DNA of 41,738 nucleotides from a virus, in IMG/VR virus record IMGVR_UViG_3300009285_002867, positions 1 to 41,738 of that record; one strand, 5' to 3'. Made by a program: the position numbers and the translations under genes. Positions 7,823-15,335 of the stretch are shown here, in pieces. Every line of letters begins with the position of its first letter. The stretch's first letter is position 1. The notes under the pieces are model-generated. The model saw only the letters and a program-made list of their open reading frames with translations, made no database searches and was not told the origin of the DNA.

Positions 7823-9915
7823 TAGCCCCCGGACTCCGCAAAGGCGCGCTGGCCAGTGGCTTTAGGACGCAGGCTGACCCCTTGGAGGTCCATGCCTCGT
7901 GTGGCTCCGCCCTGGCGTACCTCTGCTGCCGAGGGAGCCGCTGCCTTCTGCCTGACCCCTTGTCCTACCGACTTCTGGGCGACTGCGGCCTCCTGTATCC
8001 GCACCTGGTGGGCTTGGATATGAGCCGCCACCACGGGATGCTGGGCGGCTTGTTGATGGATCACCAGATGGGTCTGATGATCCTGGTGGGGACTGACCAC
8101 TTGGAGCATCCCCTGTTGGAGCAGTTGGTTCTCCATCATGGCTGTCTCTTGCTCCTCTTGATCCATCGCCGACAAGATGATCGCCTCCAACGCTGGCTCA
8201 TTGAACTTCCTGACGAGGACTGCCACCATCTGGCGCTGAACACTGGCAAAGATGCCGGGTGCCACCTGCTGGATGATCGCCAAGCTCTCCATGAAGTTAC
8301 TGCGTTCCAGGACATCCACGGTCAGGGGTTTCGTGCTGCCGGCTTCCGTGGTCAGCTTTAACTCTTCCCGCACCCACCGCTTCGCCAACTCCACGTTGTC
8401 CGGCAGCGCGATCCACTCCTCCGGTGTTGGGAGGCGACCGAGGCGTTCCCCCACCTCATCTGCTGTCAGGAATTGCCAGAAGTTGCCCACTTGGTAGCGG
8501 CCAAGCTCCTTGACCCACGACTCAATCCTGTCCACCTTGTAGGAGGACTTGGAGGCGGTACTTTGCTGGGCGTAGTTGGCGACCGTGGCGCGGTCAATCT
8601 TGCCGAGCTGGGTGGCATCGGCCAGCAGGATGTTCATGTTGGAGTCGCGGGAGAGGTCGCTGTCAATGCGGTCTTCATACTGGAGGACAGCCGGGGGCAT
8701 CTGGATGGGAGGTGAGATGACGATCTGCGTGATGTTGGGTACAGGGATGACCTCAATATCGGGGGATTGCAACTTGGCAAGGGTGGACTCGTTGGCACTA
8801 CCCTGCTGGACAAAGACCTTCACGATGGCGCGTCGGCGGATGCTCCCCTGCTGCGTGCGAAGACTGGACTTCTCCATGACCTGCGACTCGATGGGGTCGA
8901 GGTCTGAGAAGCCGTAGAAGTTGTCCTCTTCATCCGGGATTTCCGGGACGTAGTTGAATTGCAGCGGTTTCTGGGGGAAGCCCTCGGCAAAATACGGCCA
9001 CTCCTGCGGCTCTTTGTGCGGGGCATCCGCCGTCTGGCTGATGGTGAAGACTTGGTTCTCACGGCGATCCCAGCAGGTGAAGACTTCCACAGGGCGGTCA
9101 GGGTCATGGCCTGCCAGGGAGGCTGAGGGGGCCTTGGGGTTGTACATCGCCTCTGACATGTAGGGGCTGGTCGTGACGCGCCCGCTGATCTTCCGCATAG
9201 AGGGGGGGATTGGCAGCACCCCGATGCGGTCTTGGTTGATGAGGTCAGGCCGCTTGAGGAAGTCGCCGTAGGTCATCCGCTCCCGCACCCACAGGTAGGG
9301 GAGCGATTCATACTCGTAGGCATCGGCGGGCTTGATGACATCCCAGGGGGAGCGGCGCACGAGGTAGAAGCTGCCTGGACGCTTCTGCTGGAACAACTCG
9401 CCTCGCTCCGCCGGTTCCTCATCCTGTGGCTCCGTGGTGAGCTGCTTGAACAACATGCCCATCCGCCGGATCATCCCCGGCTCATCGCTGCCGGTTTCCG
9501 GGGCGGGGAGCGACTGTTCCAGACTGGCGTAGTAACCCACTTCCATCCAGCCGATGTTGCAGGTGGCGGCATCCACGACACAGCGAATGGCTAGCTCCTT
9601 CAACTTGGCTTCCTCTTTGAACTGCTCCATCAAGACGCCCATCGTCTCGGCGAACTTGTAGAAGCGGCCTGGACGCTTGGCCTCGATGCGCCACTTCGGG
9701 GCGCGGGCAAACACGGCGGAGACGAGGGTGGTGATGAAGGTGGTGGAGTAGTTGACCTCGACCAGCTCGGAGTTGGCCGCCTTGAGATCATCCCAGTAGG
9801 TCGTATCGAAGAGGCGGATGGCCCGCTTCCAGCGGTCGTGGTGGAGGGCTTGGGCGTTGAGGTCGTTGGAGAGGCGGCGCTTCCAAAGCCGGAGGTCGTC
9901 TTGGGCTAGGGGCAT
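7822..9915 (-). CDS. Portal protein
   Basis: 697 residues from ATG 9915; an upstream in-frame TTG at 9942 is less likely. It is the dodecameric channel at the capsid vertex through which DNA is packaged and ejected. Support comes from position directly after the terminase, the size (podovirus portals are about 500-725 residues) and portal-like segments, for example NFYGFSDLDPIESQVMEKSS and the long helical region around residues 460-520. The C-terminal 110 residues are Gln/His/Ala-rich and low in complexity (the HQDHQTHLVIHQQAAQHP area), which could form the barrel seen in P22-like portals. Confidence 0.85.
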   Translation of the reverse strand: MPLAQDDLRLWKRRLSNDLNAQALHHDRWKRAIRLFDTTYWDDLKAANSELVEVNYSTTFITTLVSAVFARAPKWRIEAKRPGRFYKFAETMGVLMEQFKEEAKLKELAIRCVVDAATCNIGWMEVGYYASLEQSLPAPETGSDEPGMIRRMGMLFKQLTTEPQDEEPAERGELFQQKRPGSFYLVRRSPWDVIKPADAYEYESLPYLWVRERMTYGDFLKRPDLINQDRIGVLPIPPSMRKISGRVTTSPYMSEAMYNPKAPSASLAGHDPDRPVEVFTCWDRRENQVFTISQTADAPHKEPQEWPYFAEGFPQKPLQFNYVPEIPDEEDNFYGFSDLDPIESQVMEKSSLRTQQGSIRRRAIVKVFVQQGSANESTLAKLQSPDIEVIPVPNITQIVISPPIQMPPAVLQYEDRIDSDLSRDSNMNILLADATQLGKIDRATVANYAQQSTASKSSYKVDRIESWVKELGRYQVGNFWQFLTADEVGERLGRLPTPEEWIALPDNVELAKRWVREELKLTTEAGSTKPLTVDVLERSNFMESLAIIQQVAPGIFASVQRQMVAVLVRKFNEPALEAIILSAMDQEEQETAMMENQLLQQGMLQVVSPHQDHQTHLVIHQQAAQHPVVAAHIQAHQVRIQEAAVAQKSVGQGVRQKAAAPSAAEVRQGGATRGMDLQGVSLRPKATGQRAFAESGG

Positions 9916-10283
9916 CGGTTCAAGTCGTAGCCTTTGCGCCAATAGGATCGCTGAAGGAGATCAGTCAATTCATGCCAGCGGTACATCCACACCATCTGTC
10001 TCAACCTCATCCACCAGGATTGATCTCTCTCAAGAAAGACTGTCCCTTGATAGGTCACGAAATAGCCACGCCGAGCCATCCGAAGAAAATACCAGAGGTT
10101 TCCCGCGTGATAGCGAGTTCGCCACCAGGTGCCCTTGATTCGTTGACTGATCCACCGCACAGGCTCCATCAGATGTTTCAGAAGCGCCTTCAGTAGCCCT
10201 CGGAGCACTAGCAACAAGCCATGCCGCCAGAACCATAGACGGTTGCGCTGCCACGCGTAGCGAAGCGTCCACACTCCATCCAT
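9906..10283 (-). CDS. Basic tryptophan-rich small protein between terminase and portal
   Basis: 125 residues from the ATG at 10283. Very rich in Trp and Arg (RLWFWRHGLLLVLRGLLKALLKHLM; WWMRLRQMVWMYRWHEL). The segment around residues 20-40 is amphipathic and could lie on a membrane. The start lies in one of three repeated coupling cassettes, and the gene ends overlapping the portal start by 10 bases. No family was recognised. Confidence 0.6.
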   Translation of the reverse strand: MDGVWTLRYAWQRNRLWFWRHGLLLVLRGLLKALLKHLMEPVRWISQRIKGTWWRTRYHAGNLWYFLRMARRGYFVTYQGTVFLERDQSWWMRLRQMVWMYRWHELTDLLQRSYWRKGYDLNRCP

Positions 10284-10540
10284 CAATTCCTCGCCACCAT
10301 CTTGGATTCCATCAGCGGTCACCCCTTACTCGCACGTACTCTTTCCAATCTCCGCTCAAGGCGAGCCGTCGGCAGGCGTCAGCATATTTCCAATGCGCAG
10401 GGTTGAGTTGTCGTTGCTCCGCTTCCCATGTGGGATACTCTCGCTGCCATTGACATTGGGATTCTTGCCGCATATCACCCATCAATGCCTCGCCGCCATC
10501 GCTGAATTGTCAGCAGTCAGCATCAGTTCCTTGCTGCCAT
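10281..10540 (-). repeat. Three copies of a 20-bp start/stop coupling cassette
   Basis: Copies at 10521-10540, 10480-10499 and 10281-10300. Read leftwards, each is ATGGYRGCRAGGMAYTGATG (20 bases). Each contains an AGG Shine-Dalgarno core and encodes M-A/V-A-R-N/H-stop overlapping the next ATG. The first is the C-terminus of the terminase; the second and third end tiny reading frames (12 and 8 codons) that lead into the genes starting at 10482 and 10283. Confidence 0.75.
10312..10482 (-). CDS. Small protein downstream of the terminase
   Basis: 56 residues, MGDMRQESQC at the start and ALSGDWKEYVRVRGDR at the end. Polar and helical with four Trp residues. It starts in the second copy of the coupling cassette, so translation probably depends on the 12-codon frame that follows the terminase. 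Function is unknown. Confidence 0.6.
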   Translation of the reverse strand: MGDMRQESQCQWQREYPTWEAEQRQLNPAHWKYADACRRLALSGDWKEYVRVRGDR

Positions 10541-11983
10541 CAACGTCCAAGCTAAGTCGTTCGGGTGCATCGGAGGTCGGTGGTGCGGGAAGCGGGTGCG
10601 GAAGGCACGGTGCTCTTTCTCATACGCCAGCCACTCCCACGGGTCATTCCGCTCCCACCAGTGGGGCGTGATGACTTCCTTAGCCTGGGGGGTGCGCCAT
10701 TGTCCCGCCAGTCCCCAGGCGGCGAGCATCAGGGCGGTCACGCCATCATCGTGCTTGCCCTCCGGCGCTCCATAGCGGATCGCGCCGCTTGGCATCCTGG
10801 TGGATTCGTACTGCTGCAACTCCGCGATCAGCCACTCCGTCGCCTGCTCCCTGGGGATGCCCAAGTAGGCCTGCTCGATGGCGAGGGTCAGGTTCTCCAC
10901 TAACTCCGATTTGGTCTTGGGCGTGAAGAGGACATCGATGACCTCGACCCCTGCCCGTCGCAAGTCCTGGGCGATGGGATCGCCGACCCCCGTGCTGTCA
11001 ACGTAGGCGAGGCTTGTGGGGTAGCGGTCGAGCAGGGCGAGGCTGGCCGCTTTCTGCATCGCCCAATCCTGGTGGCGGCTGCGGGTCAGGGCAACCATCT
11101 GCTGGGATTCCACCTCAATGATGATGGTGGCCATCCAGTCCTCTTTCCTCGCCACATCAATCCCCGCAACGTAGTGGCGGCTTGGCACGGCCTCTCGCAA
11201 GTTTCCCCGCCACAGCTCGTCCTTGAGGGTGAAGTGCTGGCCTTCGTGCTGGAGGAACTCGGCTAGATACTCTTCCCGGAACTTCGCGGCGGAGGTAGTA
11301 CGCTGGATGAATGCCCACTCCTCTTCCATCTTCGCCAAGTGGTCAGGCGTGTTGGCAAACCGGCTGCGCCAGCAGTCCAGGGTCGAGGCGTGGCACACGC
11401 TGATGTCGGGGTCGCCCTCCACCCCGCGCTGGTAGAGGTCGTAGAAGAGGCTATCGAGGCCATTAGGGGTGCTGATGAGCAGGCTGCGGCCTCTCGTATC
11501 CGCCAAGGCGGGGCGGATGTCGGCTTCGTAGGCGTCTTTGGGGGTGCGACTGGCCTCATCGATGACCGCCCAGTGATAGCCGCCGCCACGCCCAGCGCCC
11601 CCCTGGGACTCGGTGGAGCGGAAGTCGATCTGACCCAGCGGCCCCAGGTCCATCCGCAGCTCGGAGATGATGGGCTGGACAATGGCGTGCTTGAGGACAT
11701 GGCTGGCCGTCCACCAGTTCTCCCGCAGCATTTGGTTGGTGGGGGCTGTGATGATGCCGCGCGGGCGCTCCACCCCCGCACGGTGGGCGTCATAACTCAT
11801 GCAGAAGCCTTCGATGATGGCGAGCAGCGACTTGCCACCCCGCCGCCCCCAGCGCACTACGCGGATGCGGTGCTGATCCTCATGGACGCGCTGTTGGAGG
11901 GGGAAGGCGCGGTAGGGAATCTCGATGCGCTGGGCTTGGGGGGGGATGGCTTGCGGTGGAGGCGCTTCTGCGACGGCACTCAT
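10523..11983 (-). CDS. terL: Terminase large subunit
   Basis: 486 residues. Packaging ATPase and nuclease that docks on the portal and cuts concatemeric DNA. The N-terminal ATPase carries RWGRRGGKS (Walker A variant, about residues 45-55) and HWAVIDEASR (Walker B with catalytic Glu, about 140-150). The C-terminal RNase H-like nuclease shows YVAGIDVARKEDW, LAYVDSTGVGDP and GKHDDGVTALMLAAW with the expected Asp residues. The start at 11983 has GAGGAACCAG upstream; an in-frame ATG 12 bases earlier is less well placed. It resembles Terminase_6-type enzymes. Confidence 0.93.
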   Translation of the reverse strand: MSAVAEAPPPQAIPPQAQRIEIPYRAFPLQQRVHEDQHRIRVVRWGRRGGKSLLAIIEGFCMSYDAHRAGVERPRGIITAPTNQMLRENWWTASHVLKHAIVQPIISELRMDLGPLGQIDFRSTESQGGAGRGGGYHWAVIDEASRTPKDAYEADIRPALADTRGRSLLISTPNGLDSLFYDLYQRGVEGDPDISVCHASTLDCWRSRFANTPDHLAKMEEEWAFIQRTTSAAKFREEYLAEFLQHEGQHFTLKDELWRGNLREAVPSRHYVAGIDVARKEDWMATIIIEVESQQMVALTRSRHQDWAMQKAASLALLDRYPTSLAYVDSTGVGDPIAQDLRRAGVEVIDVLFTPKTKSELVENLTLAIEQAYLGIPREQATEWLIAELQQYESTRMPSGAIRYGAPEGKHDDGVTALMLAAWGLAGQWRTPQAKEVITPHWWERNDPWEWLAYEKEHRAFRTRFPHHRPPMHPNDLAWTLMAARN

Positions 11984-12054
11984 CTGGTTCCTCAAACAGT
12001 CAGGGCGACCCCCCGTGAGGGAGATCGCCCTTAGTCTAGTCGGGTGACGGAAAA

Positions 12055-12168
12055 CTAGATTGTCAGATCAACTGATTTGATCGTTCCTTGATACCATCGT
12101 GTCTTGGAGAAATCTACTGGCAGATAATAGAGCGTGCCTTCAGGACAATCTTTTCGTAAGAGGCACAT
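12055..12168 (-). CDS. Very small protein upstream of the terminase
   Basis: 37 residues, MCLLRKDCPEGTLYYLPVD at the N-terminus. The start overlaps the stop of the preceding gene as TAATG, the same coupling used elsewhere in this operon, which is the main reason to accept it. No domain is visible. Confidence 0.5.
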   Translation of the reverse strand: MCLLRKDCPEGTLYYLPVDFSKTRWYQGTIKSVDLTI

Positions 12169-12356
12169 TACTCTACCGCCAGAAACGCTTCTGGCTGTAT
12201 GGCAAGCTTCAAATACGGTGTCGGTTCCAGTTGGAGGTAACTCCCTTCCTTGCGGGCGTGGTAGGTCAGCGTCAGCTTCCATTCCCGACTCTGCTGGGAC
12301 AAGCGGCGCATCTGGGCAATAACCTGGCGCTCGGCATGGCTGAGCGTGTCCTCCAC
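12168..12356 (-). CDS. Small helical protein
   Basis: 62 residues starting at GTG 12356. The N-terminal half is a charged helix (EDTLSHAERQVIAQMRRLSQQ) and the second half is beta-rich (WKLTLTYHARKEGSYLQLEPTPYL). There is no clear Shine-Dalgarno site. Unknown function. Confidence 0.55.
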   Translation of the reverse strand: MEDTLSHAERQVIAQMRRLSQQSREWKLTLTYHARKEGSYLQLEPTPYLKLAIQPEAFLAVE

Positions 12357-12368
12357 ACGGTTAGCCTT

Positions 12369-12506
12369 TCATCGAGGTTTCTTCCCCTCCACGCCCTTCA
12401 GCTTGCCCTTACTGACCGACTTCCAGAAGTTGGCGGTGCCTTCCTTTGTCCCATACTGCTTGCGGAAGTTCTTGAGAATCTTTGAACCCTTCGGCGTAAA
12501 TGGCAT
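12369..12506 (-). CDS. Small lysine-rich protein
   Basis: 45 residues with 11 Lys, MPFTPKGSKILKNFRKQYG. It begins right after the stop of the gene at 12507-12755. Short Lys-rich proteins starting MPFTPKG are common in phage genomes but have no assigned function as far as I can tell. Confidence 0.6.
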   Translation of the reverse strand: MPFTPKGSKILKNFRKQYGTKEGTANFWKSVSKGKLKGVEGKKPR

Positions 12507-12755
12507 CTAGCGCCTCCCCATTTTGTGCAACATATCCGAGACGAAGCCATTGCCGTGTGGCGACTGGATGATCGGTTTGCCAGGTTCCATCGCCGCCTTG
12601 ACGCCCCCCATCAGCAAGGCCAGCACCAAAAAGGCGTCTGGCAGATTCGACTGCACCCGACAACCGGTCTCGGTCTTGAACACTAGGACAAATGGAGGGA
12701 GGAGTTGTTCTGACGTGGCTTCTGCGGCGGGTGTGCTTACCGGCGTGTCTGACAT
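12507..12755 (-). CDS. Small protein of unknown function
   Basis: 82 residues. Segment 20-50 (LLPPFVLVFKTETGCRVQSNLPDAFLVLALLMGGVK) is hydrophobic, but the Thr/Glu/Arg residues make a membrane span unlikely until residues 43-52. It is tightly packed between neighbours (stop at 12507, next ATG at 12506). Confidence 0.6.
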   Translation of the reverse strand: MSDTPVSTPAAEATSEQLLPPFVLVFKTETGCRVQSNLPDAFLVLALLMGGVKAAMEPGKPIIQSPHGNGFVSDMLHKMGRR

Positions 12756-12756
12756 A

Positions 12757-12951
12757 CTACGTTGTGTTAGATTCCCGACGAACTTTATGAAGATAGTTCA
12801 GGAGCTTCACTTTGGCTTGCTCTTTACGCGCACAATAGCCTTTGAGGTCATTGTGCTCCAAGGCATCACCAAGAGACTCTGTAAAGATGGCGTCTGTTGG
12901 AAATCCCTTATCGCTACAGTCAGGATCACGCCTATTTTGCACATCTCGCAT
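12757..12951 (-). CDS. Small charged protein
   Basis: 64 residues, rich in Asp, Arg and Lys (MRDVQNRRDPDCSDKGFPTD), followed by a helical part (KGYCARKEQAKVKLLNYLHKV). It overlaps the lipoprotein gene upstream by 20 bases. No recognised family. Confidence 0.55.
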   Translation of the reverse strand: MRDVQNRRDPDCSDKGFPTDAIFTESLGDALEHNDLKGYCARKEQAKVKLLNYLHKVRRESNTT

Positions 12952-13138
12952 TGATTTCCTCTACGGAAAGTCCCCACACCTTCAAACGTGTCATCGCCCG
13001 CTGCTCGGCGTAGCTGATCTCCATGCCCGCCACGAAGGGGGCGTTGATGCAGAGGGTATGCCAGTCATGGCGCGTCTGACGTTGCTGCGGCGTCGCGCAG
13101 CCGGAGAGCAGCAGCAGGCCCAGGCACCCGCGCGCCAT
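12932..13138 (-). CDS. Small lipoprotein, first of a pair
   Basis: 68 residues. MARGCLGLLLLSGC is a short lipoprotein signal with lipobox LLSGC, giving a mature protein that begins at Cys14. It continues ATPQQRQTRHDWHTL, nearly the same as the mature start of the lipoprotein at 13352-13462. Possible roles are an outer-membrane spanin-like lysis protein or a superinfection-exclusion lipoprotein; neither is shown. The start at 13138 lies inside the 3' part of the gene at 13065-13355. Confidence 0.68.
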   Translation of the reverse strand: MARGCLGLLLLSGCATPQQRQTRHDWHTLCINAPFVAGMEISYAEQRAMTRLKVWGLSVEEINARCAK

Positions 13139-13355
13139 CCTTCGCAAACCAAGCCGTCGGAATCTGCTCCACGGAAGCATACCTGTTGATCCTCGTCAAT
13201 TCAGCTTCACGGATCGACGCATTCGAAGAACAGAGGGGACAGACAGCCGACTGGCGAAGATCGTAGAGGAGGCCGTTGAGTTCTCCTGCTGGCCGATGAC
13301 AACACATCCATTCCCATCCTTCGTCGGGTGGGTGTTTTGACCAACGGCGTCTCAT
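13065..13355 (-). CDS. Small putative zinc-ribbon protein
   Basis: 96 residues. Cys/His ligands CCH near residue 18 and CPLC near residue 39 suggest one zinc site (WMCCHRPAGELNGLLYDL, then SAVCPLCSSN). The C-terminal 30 residues are Ala/Arg-rich and overlap the lipoprotein gene, so they may be under little constraint. It starts by an ATGA overlap with the lipoprotein gene upstream. Confidence 0.6.
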   Translation of the reverse strand: MRRRWSKHPPDEGWEWMCCHRPAGELNGLLYDLRQSAVCPLCSSNASIREAELTRINRYASVEQIPTAWFAKDGARVPGPAAALRLRDAAATSDAP

Positions 13356-13462
13356 GCGACGCGGTTGAGGGCCTGCCAGTCATGGCGAATCGTCCGCTGT
13401 TGCTGGATGACGCAGCCCCCGACGACGATCAATGCGACCAGAAGTAATACCGCTTGGGCCAT
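13352..13462 (-). CDS. Very small lipoprotein, second of a pair
   Basis: 36 residues. MAQAVLLLVALIVVGGC is a lipoprotein signal (lipobox VGGC). The mature part is only 20 residues: VIQQQRTIRHDWQALNRVA after the Cys. The QQR-x-x-RHDW-x-x-L core is shared with the lipoprotein at 12932-13138. The start overlaps the preceding lipoprotein-like frame in another phase. Its size resembles Rz1-type outer-membrane spanins, but it lacks their proline-rich part. Confidence 0.62.
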   Translation of the reverse strand: MAQAVLLLVALIVVGGCVIQQQRTIRHDWQALNRVA

Positions 13463-13662
13463 CGCGCTTCCCACTCCTGATAGGCCGCATTCTTGTTGAG
13501 GACATTGTCTGAAGGGACCACGAGGACGGGAAGCACCTGCGCGCCGTCCGGCAGCGAGGCGGTGAGGCTGGGGGCGACGACGAGGGAATGGTGCGGCACC
13601 GAAGCGCAACCGAGTGGGAAGAAAGTGAAAAGGAGAACGGCTGTGAGGGGGAGGGGAAAAAT
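13429..13662 (-). CDS. Lipoprotein-like frame lacking a normal start codon
   Basis: The open frame runs from about 13826 to the stop at 13429. From 13662 it reads IFPLPLTAVLLFTFFPLGC, then ASVPHHSLVVAPSLTASLP and a tail LNKNAAYQEWEARWPKRYYF. This is a lipoprotein signal followed by a conserved-looking mature part. No ATG, GTG or TTG precedes the signal in this frame. An ATT at 13662-13660 lies three bases after AGGGG and could be a rare start. Otherwise a frameshift in the G/C-rich run just upstream has removed the start. The overlapping frames in the other phases look like shadows. The start is uncertain. Confidence 0.5.
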   Translation of the reverse strand: MFPLPLTAVLLFTFFPLGCASVPHHSLVVAPSLTASLPDGAQVLPVLVVPSDNVLNKNAAYQEWEARWPKRYYFWSH

Positions 13663-13805
13663 AAACCCCTCCCCCCTCCCCGCGATGCCTCCACCCTTGT
13701 TGGCTTCGACGCTGCACGCTGGATCAACGGCTTGCTTGCCCGCTGCCTCACGCTCCTGCTGCCGACGCTGGCACCACGCGAGCGCATGCGCGAGCCGATC
13801 CGGGG

Positions 13806-13835
13806 AGTGTATCCTCAGTGTATCCTCAGTGTATC
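13806..13835. repeat. 11-bp tandem repeat, 2.7 copies
   Basis: AGTGTATCCTC is repeated with period 11 at 13806, 13817 and 13828 (the last copy partial). It lies in the 186-base gap between the first late gene and the lipoprotein-like frame. It may be a protein-binding site or slippage product. Nothing else is visible in this gap. Confidence 0.75.
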
Positions 13836-13848
13836 ATTTCAGAATGTC

Positions 13849-14241
13849 TTATAATACAGCTTCTGTTAAAGAAGGGTGAGTAGATAGTGTCTCGATGACA
13901 CGATCATGCTGGCGGGGAAGCGAACCATCGCCGATGAAGACGACGATGCGATCCGTCGACGCTGAGCGGCCATCTTCATCGACGGGGACAAACACCTTGC
14001 GGCTATCAACAAGGAGGGTGGCGTTACCTTTGAGGGCGTGCTTGACATAAGCACGGGCGAGCTTCGGCGCTGCGCTCGTCAACGCTTTCTCGTAACTGAC
14101 ACTCCCCTTAGATCGGCCCGGCCCGCCCCTATACGCATGGGTGAACTGGCCTTTTGCATTCCGCTCTTCCGGGGAGAGCGACGGAAACTCCGAGCCTATT
14201 TCAGCCTTTACCGGCTCAGCCTCGGCTACAGCAGCAGGCAT
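13849..14241 (-). CDS. First gene of the leftward operon; possible small terminase or DNA-binding protein
   Basis: 130 residues from ATG 14241 (GGGAGCGT upstream). It contains EERNAKGQFTHAYRGGPGRS and then KGS, an AT-hook-like basic patch, followed by a helical part (KLARAYVKHALKGNATLLVD) and a beta strand end. Its position, at the head of the operon that leads to the terminase, would suit a small terminase subunit. The sequence does not show the usual helix-turn-helix clearly, so this is a weak inference. Confidence 0.55.
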   Translation of the reverse strand: MPAAVAEAEPVKAEIGSEFPSLSPEERNAKGQFTHAYRGGPGRSKGSVSYEKALTSAAPKLARAYVKHALKGNATLLVDSRKVFVPVDEDGRSASTDRIVVFIGDGSLPRQHDRVIETLSTHPSLTEAVL

Positions 14242-14494
14242 ACGCTCCCAGACACGCAAAACCCAGCCCACACCGGCGATCCGGCACAGGCTGGGAGACC
14301 CACGAGGAAAACCAGCGCAACAGTACCTCTACTACGCTACGCCCCCGCAAACCGCAAAATCAACCACAATCGGCGTTACAGCAAAGGTCATAGCTAAAAA
14401 TATAGCCCCTAGCAGAGGCTACAGGGCACGATCTCCCCGGCTGACGTGTCCTACCACGGCATGGGTTGAGCACAAACTATATTTTCTGCGCCTA
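14242..14494. other. Divergent control region without a convincing gene
   Basis: This stretch separates the leftward and rightward operons. The rightward promoter lies at its right edge. On the leftward strand I found AT-rich segments (around 14399-14405 and 14479-14485) but no well-spaced consensus promoter. A short leftward frame near 14252-14345 encodes VALVFLVGLPAC, reminiscent of a lipoprotein signal, but has no start codon. Confidence 0.5.
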
Positions 14495-14523
14495 TTGACA
14501 TTGACTATAATGAAGCGTATACT
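14495..14523 (+). promoter_or_regulatory. Sigma70-type promoter with an overlapping operator-like palindrome
   Basis: TTGACA at 14495-14500, 17-base spacer, TATACT at 14518-14523. The -10 box overlaps the inverted repeat ATACT-TTTG-AGTAT (14519-14532). Transcription would begin around 14529-14531, at the ATG of the regulator gene (14531), so the message is probably leaderless. The segment 14513-14528 is almost the same as the one at the second rightward promoter (20968-20983). Confidence 0.8.
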
Positions 14524-14530
14524 TTTGAGT

Positions 14531-14716
14531 ATGAAACCGATCAACGGCGCAAAGCTCCGGGCGTGGCGGCACACCCAACGACGCAGCATCGAGAGCATGG
14601 CGCACGAGCTGGGGATCAGTTACGCAACCTGGCAGAAGTGGGAGAAGGGCAAGCGCAAGGAAGGCATCCTGCCGGTAAGCTATCAAGCACTAGTGAAATT
14701 AGGCTATTCGGAGTGA
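14531..14716 (+). CDS. Small XRE-family (Cro/CI-like) regulator
   Basis: 61 residues. INGAKLRAWRHTQRRSIESMA and ELGISYATWQKWEKGKR match the helix-turn-helix of the Xre/Cro family (residues 4-45): first helix, turn, then recognition helix with SYATWQKWE. It probably controls the divergent region by binding the palindrome in its own promoter. The in-frame ATG at 14510 lies upstream of the -10 box and would not be transcribed, so 14531 is chosen. Confidence 0.8.
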   Translation: MKPINGAKLRAWRHTQRRSIESMAHELGISYATWQKWEKGKRKEGILPVSYQALVKLGYSE

Positions 14717-14783
14717 TCTTTTCATGCCTGAGAATGTAGTGAAGATTATAATTGATGATGGAGCAACCAACAGGGAGGATGGA

Positions 14784-14981
14784 ATGACACGACAAGAGGC
14801 ACGTCAGGCGATTGGTCGAATCATCAGCTGGCCGGCGATGGATGCACGAATTGACCAAACCCAAACCATCCTTGAGCGAATAGGAACGTATGGAGTAGCC
14901 ACCATTTCCTACACGGTGGAACATCGGAATGACCGGTTCGTCACCTATAAGCATATCTCTGAACTTAGCCGGGAAACATGA
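14784..14981 (+). CDS. Small early protein
   Basis: 65 residues, MTRQEARQAIGRIISWPAMD at the start and a C-terminal beta-rich half (YGVATISYTVEHRNDRFVTY). The start is chosen because of the repeated ribosome-binding cassette just upstream. The frame extends upstream to 14724, but that part translates the cassette itself. Unknown function. Confidence 0.65.
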   Translation: MTRQEARQAIGRIISWPAMDARIDQTQTILERIGTYGVATISYTVEHRNDRFVTYKHISELSRET

Positions 14982-15071
14982 CAGTAGAAGCGGTCTGTCA
15001 AACGTGCAATTTTAGACGTGGATGAGCAAGTGGGAAATAGACATGGAGCAGCCAACAGGAGGGGTAAGAAC

Positions 15072-15257
15072 ATGGTAATACGTAGGAAAACTCGAAAACT
15101 GGTGGATCAGGTGTTCGTCAAAAACCGAGGCTGGATCGAAATCACACCTACGGCCCTGCGTCGTTTGTGGTGGCAGGATCGGAAACCGTTGATGCAATTT
15201 GCGGAATCTATCCACCTCGTCGATTTCGGGGACTACCGGATCAGTGAGCTCTCGTGA
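15072..15257 (+). CDS. Small basic early protein
   Basis: 61 residues, MVIRRKTRKLVDQVFVKNRG, then WIEITPTALRRLWWQ. The basic N-terminus suggests nucleic-acid or protein binding. The start is fixed by the exact 20-bp cassette at 15045-15064. No family was recognised. Confidence 0.65.
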   Translation: MVIRRKTRKLVDQVFVKNRGWIEITPTALRRLWWQDRKPLMQFAESIHLVDFGDYRISELS

Positions 15258-15335
15258 ATTCCGTGGAACTCAGGATTGTATGTGTGGGACTATCCGAGAG
15301 TGAAGCGTAGAGCGACCAACAGGAGGGGCGGGAAG

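Noticed and set aside
11339-12034. 231-residue rightward frame opposite the terminase
   Set aside because: It lies antisense to clear terminase motifs and has no ribosome-binding site.
13380-13787. 135-residue leftward frame rich in Ser/Pro/Arg
   Set aside because: Low-complexity alternative phase of the lipoprotein-like frame; no plausible protein features.
14399-14485. Leftward promoter for the late operon
   Set aside because: AT-rich blocks resemble -10 boxes, but none has a matching -35 box at 16-18 bases.
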